Part shown: piece by piece, positions 1-12,294 of the stretch
Layout of the letters: the number at the start of each line of letters is the position of its first letter
How positions within the stretch are numbered: position 1 is the first letter of the stretch
Assembly (NCBI GenBank): GCA_029891385.1
Contig: CM057230.1
Span: 31,389,402 to 31,453,401 of the forward strand
Direction: 5' to 3'
Length of the DNA: 64,000 nucleotides
Source of the DNA: Erythroxylum novogranatense
Taxonomy: Eukaryota > Streptophyta > Magnoliopsida > Malpighiales > Erythroxylaceae
Notes under the pieces: generated by a model
Databases searched by the model: none
What the model saw: the letters and a program-made list of their open reading frames with translations, nothing else
Told to the model about the DNA's origin: nothing
Made by a program: the position numbers and the translations under genes

Positions 1-3000
1 CAAACCAAAAGTAGCGAAGCGGATCGAATACAAATCGAAAAGTAGCAAAGCGGAAGCAAATGCAAGCGGAAGCAAATACTAATCGAATCAAACGAACAGA
101 TCGCAAAGCGAAATGAAATCAAAGCAGACACATCCGACATCCGGAAACAATAATCAAAGAAAACTTATCGAATGAACATAATCGCGTTGGGAATCCTAAG
201 ACGTTCCAAAATCCGTTATGAATTTTTTTTTCTTTTCTTATTCTCATTTCTTTCTTTATTCCTTGTCTTTTTCATTCCTAATCACTTTATTCCATTACAT
301 ACAAACGCATCATTCTTATTCATTCCTTTTCTCTTTACTCAATCACTTTCAAATCATAATCAATCTTCTTAACCTTAATACCAATCTCATAAATCCATCT
401 TTCATACGTCTAAATTTTATTTTCTTCTTTTCCAAATTATTTTCTAACGAAAATTGAAAGATAACTTGGCTGCATTTATCCTAACCAAAAATTCCTGCAA
501 AGGCAAATAAACACTTCTATAATCTCAACAGACCTCGTAATCATCGGACACTCCGTCAGGAACTCAAACACCAAAAAACACAAACCTAAATCTAATACTT
601 CCATAATTCTCAACCAGTCAACACATCAATCTCATTTTCTATATCCAAATCACAATCATCATATTTATAATCAATATACAATCCTCATCATTTATAAATG
701 ACAATCTCAATCTGAGTAACCATTAATGAATAACACAATTCCGTAAATCGAATATGCTATACTCAAATCCCTTTCATAACATAATTTCTTATGCAATTTC
801 AATAATTTCATAAGCATCATAATTTAAATTTCTTATAAATCCTTAATGGCTTTTCAAGCCATTTACAAACTTATACAAAGATCCAAATTACTCAAGATAC
901 AAAAACATTCACAAATCGGTGATGTCTCGACGGTCTTTCATCCGATCTCGCTTTCGAAACACGGAGATAGGGATGAAAGGGGTGAACTTGAAGCTCGTGG
1001 ATAACACATTTATAAATCGATAAATAAGCGAAATCATTTTTCATAATCTTTTTGCCAAAGGGCTAATTTTTCAAACTTTATAATTTTTCAAACAATTTCC
1101 TCAAACCCATTTTTTCATATTTTCAAACTTTTCATAATAATCTCACTTTTCTCATTTTTCAAAACTTCTTGAATTTTTCATAAATATGAATGCAGAACAC
1201 ATAAACAAATCAAAACATATAACACATCGAATGGTCGGTTTGTCCAAGCAGAGCGTCTTGCACATGCTCGATAAGCGGTCGTATGCGATCGTGGAACGAA
1301 ACGATTACACTTTCCGCATAGCGGTCCGATTAGTAGCGTGAGGGAGTCCGAATCGAGACTCCGTGCCACTAGCGGGCAGCCGGAGAAGGCTTAACAAGTA
1401 GAGACAATGACTCACCAAAGGACCTAACCGACCCACATAACACATAATCGAAGCGAGATTTCAAAATGCAGAAGGCACTTTTCAAATTCTTGATTTTCTA
1501 CACATTCACATAATGCATACAATTCGATCAATTCATCATTCAAATACTAATTTCAAAAATCAAATCATTCAATCGGTGTGCATAATTCAATAATGCATTT
1601 ATGACAATTGAATTTAAACTTGTACCAATTTCTAAAATCATTCGAAATCATATTTTCCAACTTTAAATCAATTCTTATTTTCAAACATTTCCAATAATCT
1701 ATCAAGCATACAAAATTTTGCTTTCTTTCATTTTCAAAAATTCATATTAAGCTTACAGATCAAATTATAAATATGCTACCCACCTCGAATTATTGCCGGA
1801 AACTTGATTTCAAGCTCCAATTGATCCTTGCTTTTCTCTCTCTTCCAAATTACCAAAACCTAAACCATAATCATCCAATTTTCACATCAGAAAAATACTT
1901 AATTTTCACAATCAACTTAGGAATTCACCAATTCCATTTACATTCAAGCTATTTCAATCTCCAATTTTGAAAATCCCCAATTTTCAAAATTGGCCTAAAC
2001 CAATACACCCAAATTCAATCTCATAAAACATAATTTCTTCAAAATTAATCTCACAATTCATCAATTCACATTAATTCCAAACTATTTAAATCCTCAATTT
2101 CAAAAATCCCCAAATCTTAAAATTGGCCTAAACCAATTTATCCAAATTCAATACCATAAAATACAAATTCTTCGAAATTGATTTCATATATCATCAACCC
2201 ATATCATTATCAATAATTTTACACCAAAATATCACAAAATCCTTCATCATAAAATTAAGCCTAAACCTAAATCAATTTTCCATCCAAAATTAAACCCAGC
2301 CTAAAGCATATATTTCAAAATTAACGTCATAAATCATAAACCCATCTTATATGCCATAATTCTAAACCGAAAATTAATCAAAATCTCAAAGTAGAAAAAT
2401 TTCTCTTACCTCTTTCTCTTCCAAATTCGAATTTTTTTGGTTCCTTAGGAAGCTCTTATGCTCCTCTACCTTTTTCTCTCTTGGAACCATCCCAAAATCC
2501 TTAAGAAAATAAGTAGAAAAATCAAAATAACTTTCTCTCATCTTTTCTCCATCTGAAACTTCCACTCTCTTCTTATTTCTTCTTCTTTCTCTTCTTCTGT
2601 AATTTTCCAGACCATTCATCGTTTTAATAGCTCAAAACGACAATCATTAATGAGTTTCATTAATTGATGGTCAAATGACCATTTGCCCTCCATTCAAAAC
2701 TTAAAATTACACTTACTTGCGGTTTGATTCGCACTATCGATTTGAAGGAATTTGTCAAAACTTCCTTCTCGAGAAATGTTCCTCTCACTCATACGAATCC
2801 AACGCCACTGACCGCGCTCAATTCGGAGTACCACATCAAAAGTTATGCGCGAAACAGTGAGGAAATATCCATATTGTAACACATTTCTTATGTATGATTA
2901 TTTCCGTCCAAAATTTCACATTCTTAATCCCAGAATTGAAACTCGATGTCTTCATAACAATTGTATCCTTATGTCTCTAGTTTAATTCAAAACAAGAATC

Positions 3001-4258
3001 GTCTCATTTCGATTCCCAGATCAAAAGTTATACTCAAATTACTCTCAGGTGTTCCCAATCCAAAAATTTCACCCTAATCCGAACTTAAATTCAAAAATTA
3101 AAAGTCCTAAGGGCAAAATTGACATTTCATGTCTTCATATGATTTGTAGCCCTTGTCTTATCTTTATTTCGCCTCAAGAATCGCTTCAATCGGATCTCTA
3201 CAGATCCCGAATTTCAAAACACTGAATCATGCTCGGAAAATTTCCCGACTCACTTTGATTAAATTAATCACCATTAATTTAATCTCAAAAGTTCTAAATT
3301 TCTTATAAAATGAAATTCATTGTCTTAGGAATCCAACGCAAAAGAATCAACTCAATCGGATGTCGGACGGAAAGATATAGGCAAAATAGTGAGCAAAGGT
3401 CGGATTGAAAACAAAGAAATCAAAAGTTTAAGAAAAAAGCAGGCGTGAAACAGACGGACGCCCAACTCATGAGGGCGAGGCGCCCGCTCGCTAGGCGAGG
3501 CGTCGCCCTAGCGAGGCGCACAGCTCATGAGGCGAGCCTTGCCCTCGCGAGGCGAAGAGCCGCCCGCCTCGCTAGAGGCGTCGCCTAGCGAGGTATTAAA
3601 ACTTTTCTTTTTTTTTTTTTTTCACTTAAAAATCAAAAACTTCCGAAATTCATAACTTTTACTCCCGAACTTCGATTTTGACAAACTTAGTCTCTATAGA
3701 AAACTTGAGAGAAGCTCTAAATCTTCCAAGAAGAACATAAAACTCAATTCGACTTCTACGGGAGTCCATTTTCCGGTCAAAGATACTATCCTCTATACAA
3801 ACTTGTAAAAATCATAACTTATTATTCCGAGATCAAAAAATTGCATACTTTATATCAAAATAAAGATCAAAATAAATCCTTCAATTCTCATGAAGAACAT
3901 CAAAGCTCAAATAACCTCTAACTAGGTTAATTTCTCAGTCAAAGTTTTAACCATAATAAAAGTCAAACCCGATCAAACATAAACTTTGACTGATCATAAC
4001 TTTCACTCCCGATATCGAAATATTACAAACTTTATGTCCACAAAAAGCTCTCAACATAATCTACAAGTTTCATGTAGATCATTTTATCAAATTTTTCCTC
4101 AAACAAAAGTCAACTTTCAAATGCCAAAAAGGTCAACTATTTCACAATTTTTCATATTTTCATACTTTCTCTCTTTATTTCATAATCTTCAACTTAATTT
4201 CAATCAACTCATCCATTTGATCATAGTCAAATTGTCACTCAAGATTCGGGGTCCAACA
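1..4258 (-). repeat. LARD-1 3' LTR (incomplete at window edge)
   Basis: This is the downstream LTR of LARD-1, missing roughly its last 250 bp (U5 side). It begins on the minus strand at 4258 with TGTTGGACC directly after the polypurine tract. It matches 5214-9454 almost base for base, differing by small indels and substitutions that cluster where CG dinucleotides are dense (for example 1225-1390 against 6440-6605). It is AT-rich, has no credible coding capacity, and contains a GC-rich palindromic array at 3440-3593. Confidence 0.85.
3440..3593 (-). repeat. GC-rich palindromic array in LARD-1 3' LTR
   Basis: In otherwise AT-rich DNA this stretch is built from repeats of GCGAGGCG and its complement, including near-perfect inverted pairs such as CGCTAGGCGA with TCGCCCTAGCG at about 3489-3513. 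On the minus strand it precedes, after about 100 bp of AT-rich sequence, the conserved box at 3350-3375 (reverse complement of GACATCCGATTGAG). The counterpart at 8652-8800 differs in unit content. Confidence 0.8.
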
Positions 4259-4296
4259 TTTCTCCCCCTCTTAAAAGAATTTCGTCCTCGAAATTC
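4259..4296 (-). other. LARD-1 polypurine tract and adjoining hairpin
   Basis: On the minus strand the order is AATTTCGAGGACGAAATT (4279-4296), then a purine run AAGAGGGGGAGA, then the LTR start. The first block is an inverted repeat with 7-bp arms AATTTCG/CGAAATT and a 4-base loop. The purine tract is the expected primer for plus-strand DNA synthesis. The same hairpin and tract are found in LARD-2, the 32 kb element and the chromovirus at 53.8 kb. Confidence 0.8.
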
Positions 4297-4874
4297 ACAC
4301 TTACTTAAACTCCAAGTAACTCATTCTTGCATAAAGTTCTTTTTAAACAAAGATCATCAAGCACTTTCTTACTAATTTCTTTCCAAAACTCATAATCAAT
4401 TACTTTTTCATCAAATTTACTCATCATACATATTCTCAATCTCTTCACAATTTTCACTTCCTTAAACCATATACCACTCATATCATATCAAAACACTATA
4501 TCTATAACTCATTATTTCTTCATATATGGGCACAAATTAATGGTCCATTTCTTAAGGAACCCTAATATGGTTTAATCATCATTATGTCATCATTCTTTCA
4601 TCTATATCAATTCATCACAATTTCTCAAGAAGTTCTAATCTTAATTTCCTCAACACATTAGAAAATCAAACATATTACGAGCACTCAAATCAAACCAATC
4701 ATTTGAATTAGTCAAATAGTCATGCACATCAATTTCAAATTCTAAAGACCATCATATTTCTTTCATCAAAATCAAATGACCACCTAGCACACTCTCACAA
4801 ATTCACTTTTTATCTTTACAATCTCGTATCAATTCCTTATTCATACTCATACGCCCAAGTAAGATCATATTACT
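4297..4874 (-). other. LARD-1 internal region, non-coding
   Basis: About 580 bp of AT-rich sequence separates the polypurine tract from the primer sites. All frames on both strands are broken and I see no gag, protease, RT or integrase motif. Apart from the tract and primer sites I recognise nothing in it. Confidence 0.6.
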
Positions 4875-4963
4875 GGGCTCTGATACCATAAATGTTGGAT
4901 CCCGTTATCGGAACCCAAACAACTTGAACTTAACACTTTCACTCTATGCTCTGATACCATAAA
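4875..4963 (-). other. Duplicated LTR-end plus primer-binding-site module of LARD-1
   Basis: Two tRNA-Met primer sites (TGGTATCAGAGC on the minus strand) occur 73 bp apart, at 4948-4959 and 4875-4888. Each follows an LTR-like end: the first after GGTCTCAACA, ending at 4964, the second after GGGATCCAACA, ending at 4893. Both are joined to the primer site by the same TTTA. Either the true U5 end is 4893 and the LTR has swallowed an older primer site, or the leader carries an echo of a related LTR end. The matching end of the 3' LTR is off-window, so this cannot be decided here. Confidence 0.75.
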
Positions 4964-4984
4964 TGTTGAGACCCGATCCGGGAA

Positions 4985-5345
4985 CTGGATCCCAACCGGA
5001 AAACGAAGAACGAAAAACGGAATCGAATGGAAACGGAAATTTCGGATCGAAATTTCGAATCAAAAAACAAAGCACATCGCAAACAGAACGGAAAACGGAA
5101 ATGTCGAATCGAAAACAAAATGCGGAAGCGAACAAATCCGAAAAGCGAGAAACCGCTAATCGGAATATACAAAGCGAAACATAAGGCAAAACCGAAAGCA
5201 AATCGGATTAAATCAAACCAAAAGTAGCGAAGCGGATCGAATACAAATCGAAAAGTAGCAAAGCGGAAGCAAATGCAAGCGGAAGCAAATACTAATCGAA
5301 TCAAACGAACAGATCGCAAAGCGAAATGAAATCAAAGCAGACACA
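4985..5345 (-). repeat. Purine- and CG-rich low-complexity U5 tract
   Basis: On the plus strand this part of the LTR is dominated by variants of GAAGCGGAA, AATCGAA and AAACGGAA. The end of the same tract opens the window at 1-120. It gives rise to several open frames of 60-126 codons with extremely biased composition (Arg/Phe-rich on minus, Lys/Glu/Asn-rich on plus), which I do not regard as genes. Confidence 0.6.
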
Positions 5346-8300
5346 TCCGACATCCGGAAACAATAATCAAAGAAAACTTATCGAATGAACATAATCGCGT
5401 TGGGAATCCTAAGACGTTCCAAAATCCGTTATGAATTTTTTTCTTTTCTTATTCTCATTTCTTTCTTTATTCCTTGTCTTTTTCATTCCTAATCACTTTA
5501 TTCCATTACATACAAACGCATCATTCTTATTCATTCCTTTTCTCTTTACTCAATCACTTTCAAATCATAATCAATCTTCTTAACCTTAATACCAATCTCA
5601 TAAATCCATCTTTCATACGTCTAAATTTTTATTTTCTTCTTTCCAAATTATTTTCTAACGAAAATTCAAGAAAGATAACTACTGCATTTATCCTAACCAA
5701 AAATTCCTGCAAAGGCAAATAAACACTTCTATAATCTCAACAGACCTCGTAATCATCGGACACTCCGTCCAGGAACTCAAATACCAAAGAAACACAAACC
5801 TAAATCTAATACTTCCATAATTCTCAACAGGTTAACACATCAATCTCATTTTCTATATCCAAATCACAATCATCATATTTATAATCAATATACAATCCTC
5901 ATCATTTATAAATGACAATCTCAATCTGAGTAACCATTAATGAATAACACAATTCCAGAAATCGAATATGCTATACTCAAATCCCTTTCATAACATAATT
6001 TCTTATGCAATTTCAATAATTTCATAAGCATCATAATTTAAATTTCTTATAAATCCTTAATGGCTTTTCAAGCCATTTACAAACTTATACAAAGATCCAA
6101 ATTACTCAAGATACAAAAATATTCACAAATCGAGTCGATGTCTCGACGGTCTTTCATCCGATCTCCGCTCGAAACACGGAGATAGGGATGAAAGGGGTGA
6201 ACTGGAAGCTCGTGGATAACACATTTATAAATCGATAAATAAGCGAAATCATTTTCATAATCTTTTTTGCCAAAGGGCTAATTTTTCAAACTTTATAATT
6301 TTTCAAACAATTTCCTCAAACCCATTTTTTTCATATTTTTCAAACTTTTCATAATAATCTCACTTTTTCTCATTTTTCAAAACTTCTTGAATTTTTCATA
6401 AATATGAATGCAGAACACATAAACAAATCAAAACATATAACACATCGAATGGTCGGTTTGTCCAAGCGAGCGATCTTGCACATGCTCGCATAAGCGGTCG
6501 TATGCGATCGTGAAACGAAACGCATTACACTTTCGCATAAGCGGTCCGATTATAGCCGTGAGGAGTCGAAATCGAGACTCCGTGCCCTAGCAGCATTGTA
6601 GGGAGAAGGCTTAACAAGTAGAGCATGACGACTCACCAAAGGACCTAACCGACCCACATAACACATAATCGAAGCGAGATTTGAGAATGCCGAAGGCACT
6701 TTTCAAATTCTTGATTTTCACACATTCACATAATGCATACAATTCGATCAATTCATCATTCAAATACTAATTTCAAAAATCAAATCATTCAATTAGTGTG
6801 CATAATTCAATAATGCATTTATGACAATTGAATTTAAACTTGTACCAATTTCTCGGAAATCATTGAAATCATATTTTCTAACTTTAAATCAATTCTTATT
6901 TTCAAACATTTCCAATAATCTATCAAGCATACAAAATTTTGCTTTCTTTCATTTTCAAAATTCATATTAAGCTTACAGATCAAATTATAAATATGCTACC
7001 CACCTCGAATTATTAGGAAACTTGATTTCAAGCTCCAATTGATCCTTGCTTTCTCTCTCTTCCAAATTACCAAAACCTAAACCATAATCATCCAATTTTC
7101 ACATCGAAAATACTTAATTTTCACAATCAACTTAGGAATTCACCAATTCCATTTACATTCAAGCTATTTCAATCTCAATTTTGAAAATCCCAATTTTCAA
7201 AATTGGCCTAAACCAATACACCCAAATTCAATCTCATAAAACATAATTTCTTCAAAATTAATCTCACAATTCATCAATTCACATTAATTCCAAACTATTT
7301 AAATCCTCAATTTCAAAATCCCCAAATCTTAAAATTGGCCTAAACCAATTTATCCAAATTCAATACCATAAAATACAAATTCTTGAAATTGATTTCATAT
7401 ATCATCGACCCATATCATTATCAATAATTTTACACCAAAATATTACAAAATCCTTCATCATAAAATTAAGCCTAAACCTAAATCAATTTTCCATCCAAAA
7501 TTAAACCCACCTAAAGCATATATTTCAAAATTAACGTCATAAATCATAAACCCATCTTATATGCCATAATTCTAAACCGAAAATTAATCAAAATCTCAAA
7601 GTAGAAAAATTTCTCTTACCTCTTTCTCTTCCAAATTGAATTTTTTGGTTCCTTAGGAAGCTCTTATGCTCCTCTACCTTTTCTCTCTTGGAACCATCCC
7701 AAAATCCTTAAGAAAACAAGTAGAAAAATCAAAATAACTTTCTCTCATCTTTTCTCCATCTGAAACTTCCACTCTCTTCTTATTTCTTCTTCTTTCTCTT
7801 CTTCTGTAATTTTCCAGACCATTCATCGTTTTTAATAGCTCAAAACGACAATCATTGAGTTTCATTAATTGATGGTCAAATGACCATTTTGCCATCCTTT
7901 CAAAACTTAAAATTACACTTACTTGCGGTTTGATTCGTACTATCGATTTGAAGGAATTTGTCAAAACTTCCTTCTCGAGAAATGTTCCTCTCACTCATAC
8001 GAATCCAACGCCACTGACCGCGCTCAATTCGGAGTACCACATCAAAAGTTATCTTGCTAAAGCAAAGGCGGAAATATCCATATTCTAACACATTTCTTAT
8101 GTACGATTATTTCCGTCCAAAATTTCACATTCTTAATCCCAGAATTGAAACTCGATGTCTTCATAACAATTGTATCCTTATGTCTCTAGTTTAATTCAAA
8201 ACAAGAATCGTCTCATTTCGATTCCCAGATCAAAAGTTATACTCAAATTACTCTCAGGTGTTCCCAATCCAAAAATTTCACCCTAATCCGAACTTAAATT

Positions 8301-8651
8301 CAAAAATTAAAAGTCCTAAGGGCAAAATTGACATTTCATGTCTTCATATGATTTGTAGCCCCTTGTCTTATCTTTATTTCGCCTCAAGAATCGCTTCAAT
8401 CGGATCTCTACAGATCCCGAATTTCAAAACACTGAATCATGCTCGGAAAATTTCCCGACTCACTTTGATTAAATTAATCACCATTAATTTAATCTCAAAA
8501 GTTCTAAATTTCTTATAAATGAAATTCATTGTCTTAGGAATCCAACGCAAAAAGAATCAACTCAATCGGATGTCGGACGGAAAGATATAGGCAAAATAGT
8601 GAGCAAAGGTCGGATTGAAAACAAAGAAATCAAAAAGTTTAAGAAGCAAAA

Positions 8652-8800
8652 GCAGGCGTCGGGCGTCAGACGGACGCCCAACTCATGAGGCGAGGCGCCC
8701 GCTCGCTAGAGGAGGCGTCGCCTAGCGAGGCGCAAAGCTCATGAGGGCGAGCCTTGCCTCGCGAGGAGAGTGAAGCGCCCGCCTCGCTAGGCGAGGCGTC
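8652..8800 (-). repeat. GC-rich palindromic array in LARD-1 5' LTR
   Basis: Counterpart of 3440-3593, made of GCGAGGCG, CTAGGCGAGGCG and complementary words. It begins and ends with the same flanks as the other copy but differs inside: the last unit reads GCTAGGCGAGGCGTCC here and GCTAGAGGCGTCGCC there. The two were identical at insertion, so the array has changed since. Confidence 0.8.
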
Positions 8801-9454
8801 CATTAAACTTTTCTTTTTTTTTTTCACTTAAAAATCAAAACTTTGAAATTCATAACTTTTACTCCGAACTCCGATTTTGACAAACTTAGTCTCTATAGAA
8901 AACTTGAGAGAAGCTCTAAATCTTCCAAGAAGAACATAAAACTCAATTCGACTTCTACGGGAGTCCATTTTCCGGTCAAAGATACTATCCTCTATACAAA
9001 CTTGTAAAAATCATAACTTATTATTCGAGATCGAAAAATTGCATACTTTATATCGAAATAAAGATCAAAACAAATCCTTCAATTCTCATGAAGAACATCA
9101 AAGCTCAAATAACCTCTAACTAGGTTAATTTCTCAGTCAAAGTTTTAACCATAATAAAAGTCAAACCCGATCAAACATAAACTTTGGTGATCATAACTTT
9201 CACTCCGATATCGAAATATTACAAACTTTATGTCCACAAAAAGCTCTCAACATAATCTACAAGTTTCATGTAGATCATTTTATCAAATTTTTCCTCAAAC
9301 AAAAGTCAACTTTCAAATGCCAAAAAGGTCAACTATTTCACAATTTTTCATATTTTCATACTTTCTATCTTTATTTCATGATCTTCAACTTAATTTCAAT
9401 CAACTCATCCACTTGATCATAGTCAAATTGTCACTCAAGATTCGGGGTCCAACA

Positions 9455-9980
9455 TTTTCCATTCATGCATATTTCGAAATTGAGATGTAAGAAAGGGTTC
9501 TTGCATGGTTTTTAGACATTCTCTCCTTTCATGCAAGGTAGAACCGAAATTTCTAAGTGAAAGAATTGAAAGAGTTTCTATTTTGGTTCTTCTTCTTCTA
9601 AGAAAATCTCCTCCAAATATTTCTTCTCCTTTCCCACCAAAGGATTTTGTTAACCTAGTTGTCCTTGAAAAATAAGTGGTAAATCTAATTGGTTGAGGAT
9701 ACTACAACAAGGAAGAAGATAGATTGCTAAAGGAAAAGACTCAAAGGCAAAGGATTTGGATATAAGAAGGAGAGGATAACACAATGAGGATTTAAAGGCA
9801 TAGCGAAGAAGTCGGTAATTCCTTTTATCTTGTTCTTGGTTTTATTATCCTTATACCATATCATGTATGGATTAGCATGTTGATTTGGATATATTGCTTC
9901 CGTTGCAAGATGATTTCTTAAAAAGTTTTGAAATCTATCGTTTCTCCATACTAAGCATGCTTTCTTTTTCCGATCCAACA
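9455..9980 (+). repeat. Copia 5' LTR, 3' portion only
   Basis: These 526 bp match 29127-29653 closely and end in the same CCGATCCAACA. The missing front part was separated by insertion of LARD-1, whose end at 9454 abuts directly. Differences from the 3' LTR include ATAACACAATG against ATAGGCAAATG near 9775 and a CGTT/CACT change near 9900. Confidence 0.9.
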
Positions 9981-9982
9981 AT

Positions 9983-9995
9983 TGGTATCAGAGCC
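9983..9995 (+). other. Copia primer-binding site (tRNA-iMet)
   Basis: TGGTATCAGAGCC starts 3 bp after the LTR end CCAACA and continues AGGTTT, giving a long complement to the 3' end of plant initiator tRNA-Met. It sets the plus orientation and primes minus-strand DNA synthesis. Confidence 0.9.
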
Positions 9996-10678
9996 AGGTT
10001 TTTCATGCATGATTTCGATTCCTATATGGTGGATGCATGGGTTGGCAATCTTTTTATGTATACTGCATATTTTTATGTGATAGAAATATATATGGTGTAT
10101 GTTTCTCTTTTGGTTGTCCATAAAAGTTAAATTTTATCTTGTAAGATTTCTTCATTTGGTTGTAACAAGGAGGGTGGTCTATCATCACCATGTTTCCTCC
10201 TTGGTTCTTTTTTCTATTTTATTTGATTTTGTAATGTACAAAATTGATGTAATGATGAAGAAGGAGCAGCCATGGATTGAAGAAATGGAAAGGTAAAATT
10301 TTCGGTGTATCCTTTTGTGTTTTGGCATAAGTTTTGTGAAAACTAAGTTGCTGGAATTTTTGTTTCAATGAATCATATTTCAGTTATGATTGGAAAACAA
10401 GTGCTGGTTTTTTGTTTCAAAGAATCCAATTTCGGTTTTGCTAAAATACTAAGTGCTGTTTTTTATTTTTCATGAAATGAGTTTCGGTTTTAATAAAACA
10501 AGTGCTGGAATTTTTTGTCAAAACAAAGATTTGATTTTCTAAAAATCTAGTGCTGGAATTTTATTTTTCAAAATGACAAAATTCTAATTTCATAAATGCC
10601 ATTACATTTTGTTTACCGAATGGGCCGGATCATGTTAGCGAAGAGTTCGAAGCGGAAGATCCAAGATGAAGAAGCATA
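9996..10678 (+). other. Copia leader, first part
   Basis: Non-coding leader between the primer site and the LARD-2 insertion. It contains a degenerate tandem repeat at 10343-10580 and short open frames that I do not support as genes. The leader continues at 22809. Confidence 0.7.
10343..10580 (+). repeat. Degenerate ~50-bp tandem repeat in copia leader
   Basis: Five units are anchored by GTGCTGG (or a close variant) followed by a T-run and often TTTCAA, at about 10349, 10401, 10453, 10502 and 10550. Spacing is about 48-52 bp. Between anchors a looser TTTCGGTTTT word recurs. The units are too diverged to code for anything. Confidence 0.65.
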
Positions 10679-10683
10679 TTTTG
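10679..10683. other. Target-site duplication TTTTG, left of LARD-2
   Basis: TTTTG directly precedes the LTR start at 10684 and recurs at 22804-22808 directly after the LTR end GCTACA. An intact 5-bp duplication shows that 10684-22803 entered as one unit. Confidence 0.95.
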
Positions 10684-12294
10684 TGTAACATCCCATCTCC
10701 GATGGGAAGGGTATTTTAGTAAATTGGGTCGGGTCAGGAGTATTAAATTATATCTCGGCATGCACATACAGCATATAGCCTCTATGATTGATGGTTTGTT
10801 GCACTTTCACATGGTATACATGCATTCATGACATTTTCCGGCTTAGGTTTCAAATTGAGATCTTTTGTGAAATTTATGGGATAATTGTACTTGGAAAATT
10901 ATATGGAGTGCGCCATTGAGTGTTTTACATTTTTAGGGATTTATGAGAATTTTTCTGGAATTTTTCAGGTTACTTGCCCGGACCGGAAAATTTTTCAACT
11001 GGCTGACTGAGTGAGTTTTCTGTACTGAAAATGGCTGGCCAATAGCACTGGAAAATTAGAGATATGATGTTGGGATTTATTAAGTTAAGCCATTGAAATT
11101 TGACGAGAAAACGAAATAGAATCTGGAACCGGATTAAAAATCGGGACAAGTGGCAAGTGACACATGTCACTTGCCTACCTAGCTTTCTAAAATGGGTAAT
11201 ACATATCCTAAGTTGGTGAGTCTCTCTCATGACATTCTCTATGGGGAAAGACTTTAAAATATCACTTTGAAAGCCTAAAACTCCTCTCATACGTGTGTAG
11301 CTTGAGTCCTTCTTAATTGATGTGTTTGTCTTTTTGTGTATTTAATGTCTTTGTCCTATTGCCTTCATCACACGACTCTCTCCTTCAAAGTTTAAACATC
11401 ACTTGGAAAGCTACTCTTCTCTCCTTCATCCGAAACTTCTTCCTTCCTCCTCCTTTTGTTGTTTTTGTTCTTCCTCCATAATTACTTGCTTTTCCTTTAG
11501 CCACACCTAAGATCAACTTGAACTTGGAAATTATGATGATTGTGATGGTCGAAGGTAAGGAGGTAAAGTAGAGGTTGGTGTTTTTGTTTGAAGATTTGGG
11601 AAATTTAAAGCTTGAAGCTTGGAAAAATTTAAGAGCTGAGCCTTGGAGATTTGGAGAGTTTGCAACTTGTTAGGTAAGAGTTGTGTTTGCTTTCCTTGTT
11701 TTGGTAGTTAGAAGCATGCATGGGAATCATTTGAGCATTTATTTGATCATTATAAGGGTAGGTTTAAATGGGTTTAAATATATGCTTGTGTATGGATGAA
11801 TGAATGAATAAGGTTTCCATTGATTTGGCTTGGTTTTGGATTGAGTTTGCAAGGTTTGATGCATGGAAAAGTAATGAAAGTTAATTGTGTATGTGCTGCC
11901 AAAGTTTGTTTAAGTATACAAATAAATGTTGTGATAAGTTTGTGGCTGAATTAGAGGTTTAAGTGGATGCTTAGTGATGGGTTATTGATATTAGAAGTGA
12001 TAGGAGTTAGGTTAATGTTGAAAGCTGGAAAATGAATCTTTGACCTATTGTAATGTTTTGATCATAACTAATTTTATAGGTGAGCAAATGAGGTGAGGTT
12101 TGTGCGCAATGAAACTTTAGGATGTTGGCTTCAAATTTGTGTGAAATAGGTGTTGTTAAATTGTAATGTTAGAAGGGTGAATTTTTGCATGGGAAGTTTC
12201 TGTTTGTAGGGTCTGTGAACAGTACCCGCATATATGACCTGATTGCTTTGTTAATTTTTCTAAATTTATTGAGATGGAATTTGGGAAAATGGTC

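Larger units (their letters stand above)
1..9454 (-). mobile_element. LARD-1: non-autonomous LTR retrotransposon with giant LTRs, truncated by window start
   Basis: Positions 1-4258 repeat at 5214-9454 in the same orientation with only scattered differences. Read on the minus strand, each copy starts TGTTGGACCCCG and the complete one ends in GGTCTCAACA. A tRNA-Met primer site lies next to the right-hand copy and a polypurine tract next to the left-hand copy. So 4964-9454 is the 5' LTR and 1-4258 the 3' LTR of one minus-strand element. Only about 0.6-0.7 kb lies between them and it holds no pol domain, so the element must be moved by enzymes from elsewhere. This resembles large retrotransposon derivatives (LARDs), but with an unusually small interior. 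It interrupts the 5' LTR of the copia element that resumes at 9455. The far end is outside the window, so its target duplication cannot be checked. Confidence 0.85.
4964..9454 (-). repeat. LARD-1 5' LTR
   Basis: This is the complete upstream LTR of LARD-1, 4491 bp, or 4562 bp if the extension to 4893 is counted. On the minus strand it runs from TGTTGGACCCC at 9454 to CAACA at 4964. It contains the GC-rich array at 8652-8800, the conserved box near 8565-8582, a pyrimidine-rich leader-like zone around 7600-7810, and a purine/CG-rich low-complexity U5 tail near 4985-5345. Open frames inside it are short and not conserved with copy 1-4258. Confidence 0.85.

Noticed and set aside
3986..4375. 129-codon plus-strand open frame, with a shorter partner at 9230-9490
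   Set aside because: It crosses the LTR boundary and the polypurine tract of a minus-strand element, and the copy in the other LTR is frameshifted in its first part. This is a chance frame.
4939..5319. Arg/Phe-rich minus-strand open frames (126 and 85 codons) and Lys/Glu/Asn-rich plus-strand frames
   Set aside because: They lie in a low-complexity purine/CG-rich LTR tract, overlap on both strands and carry no domain signature.
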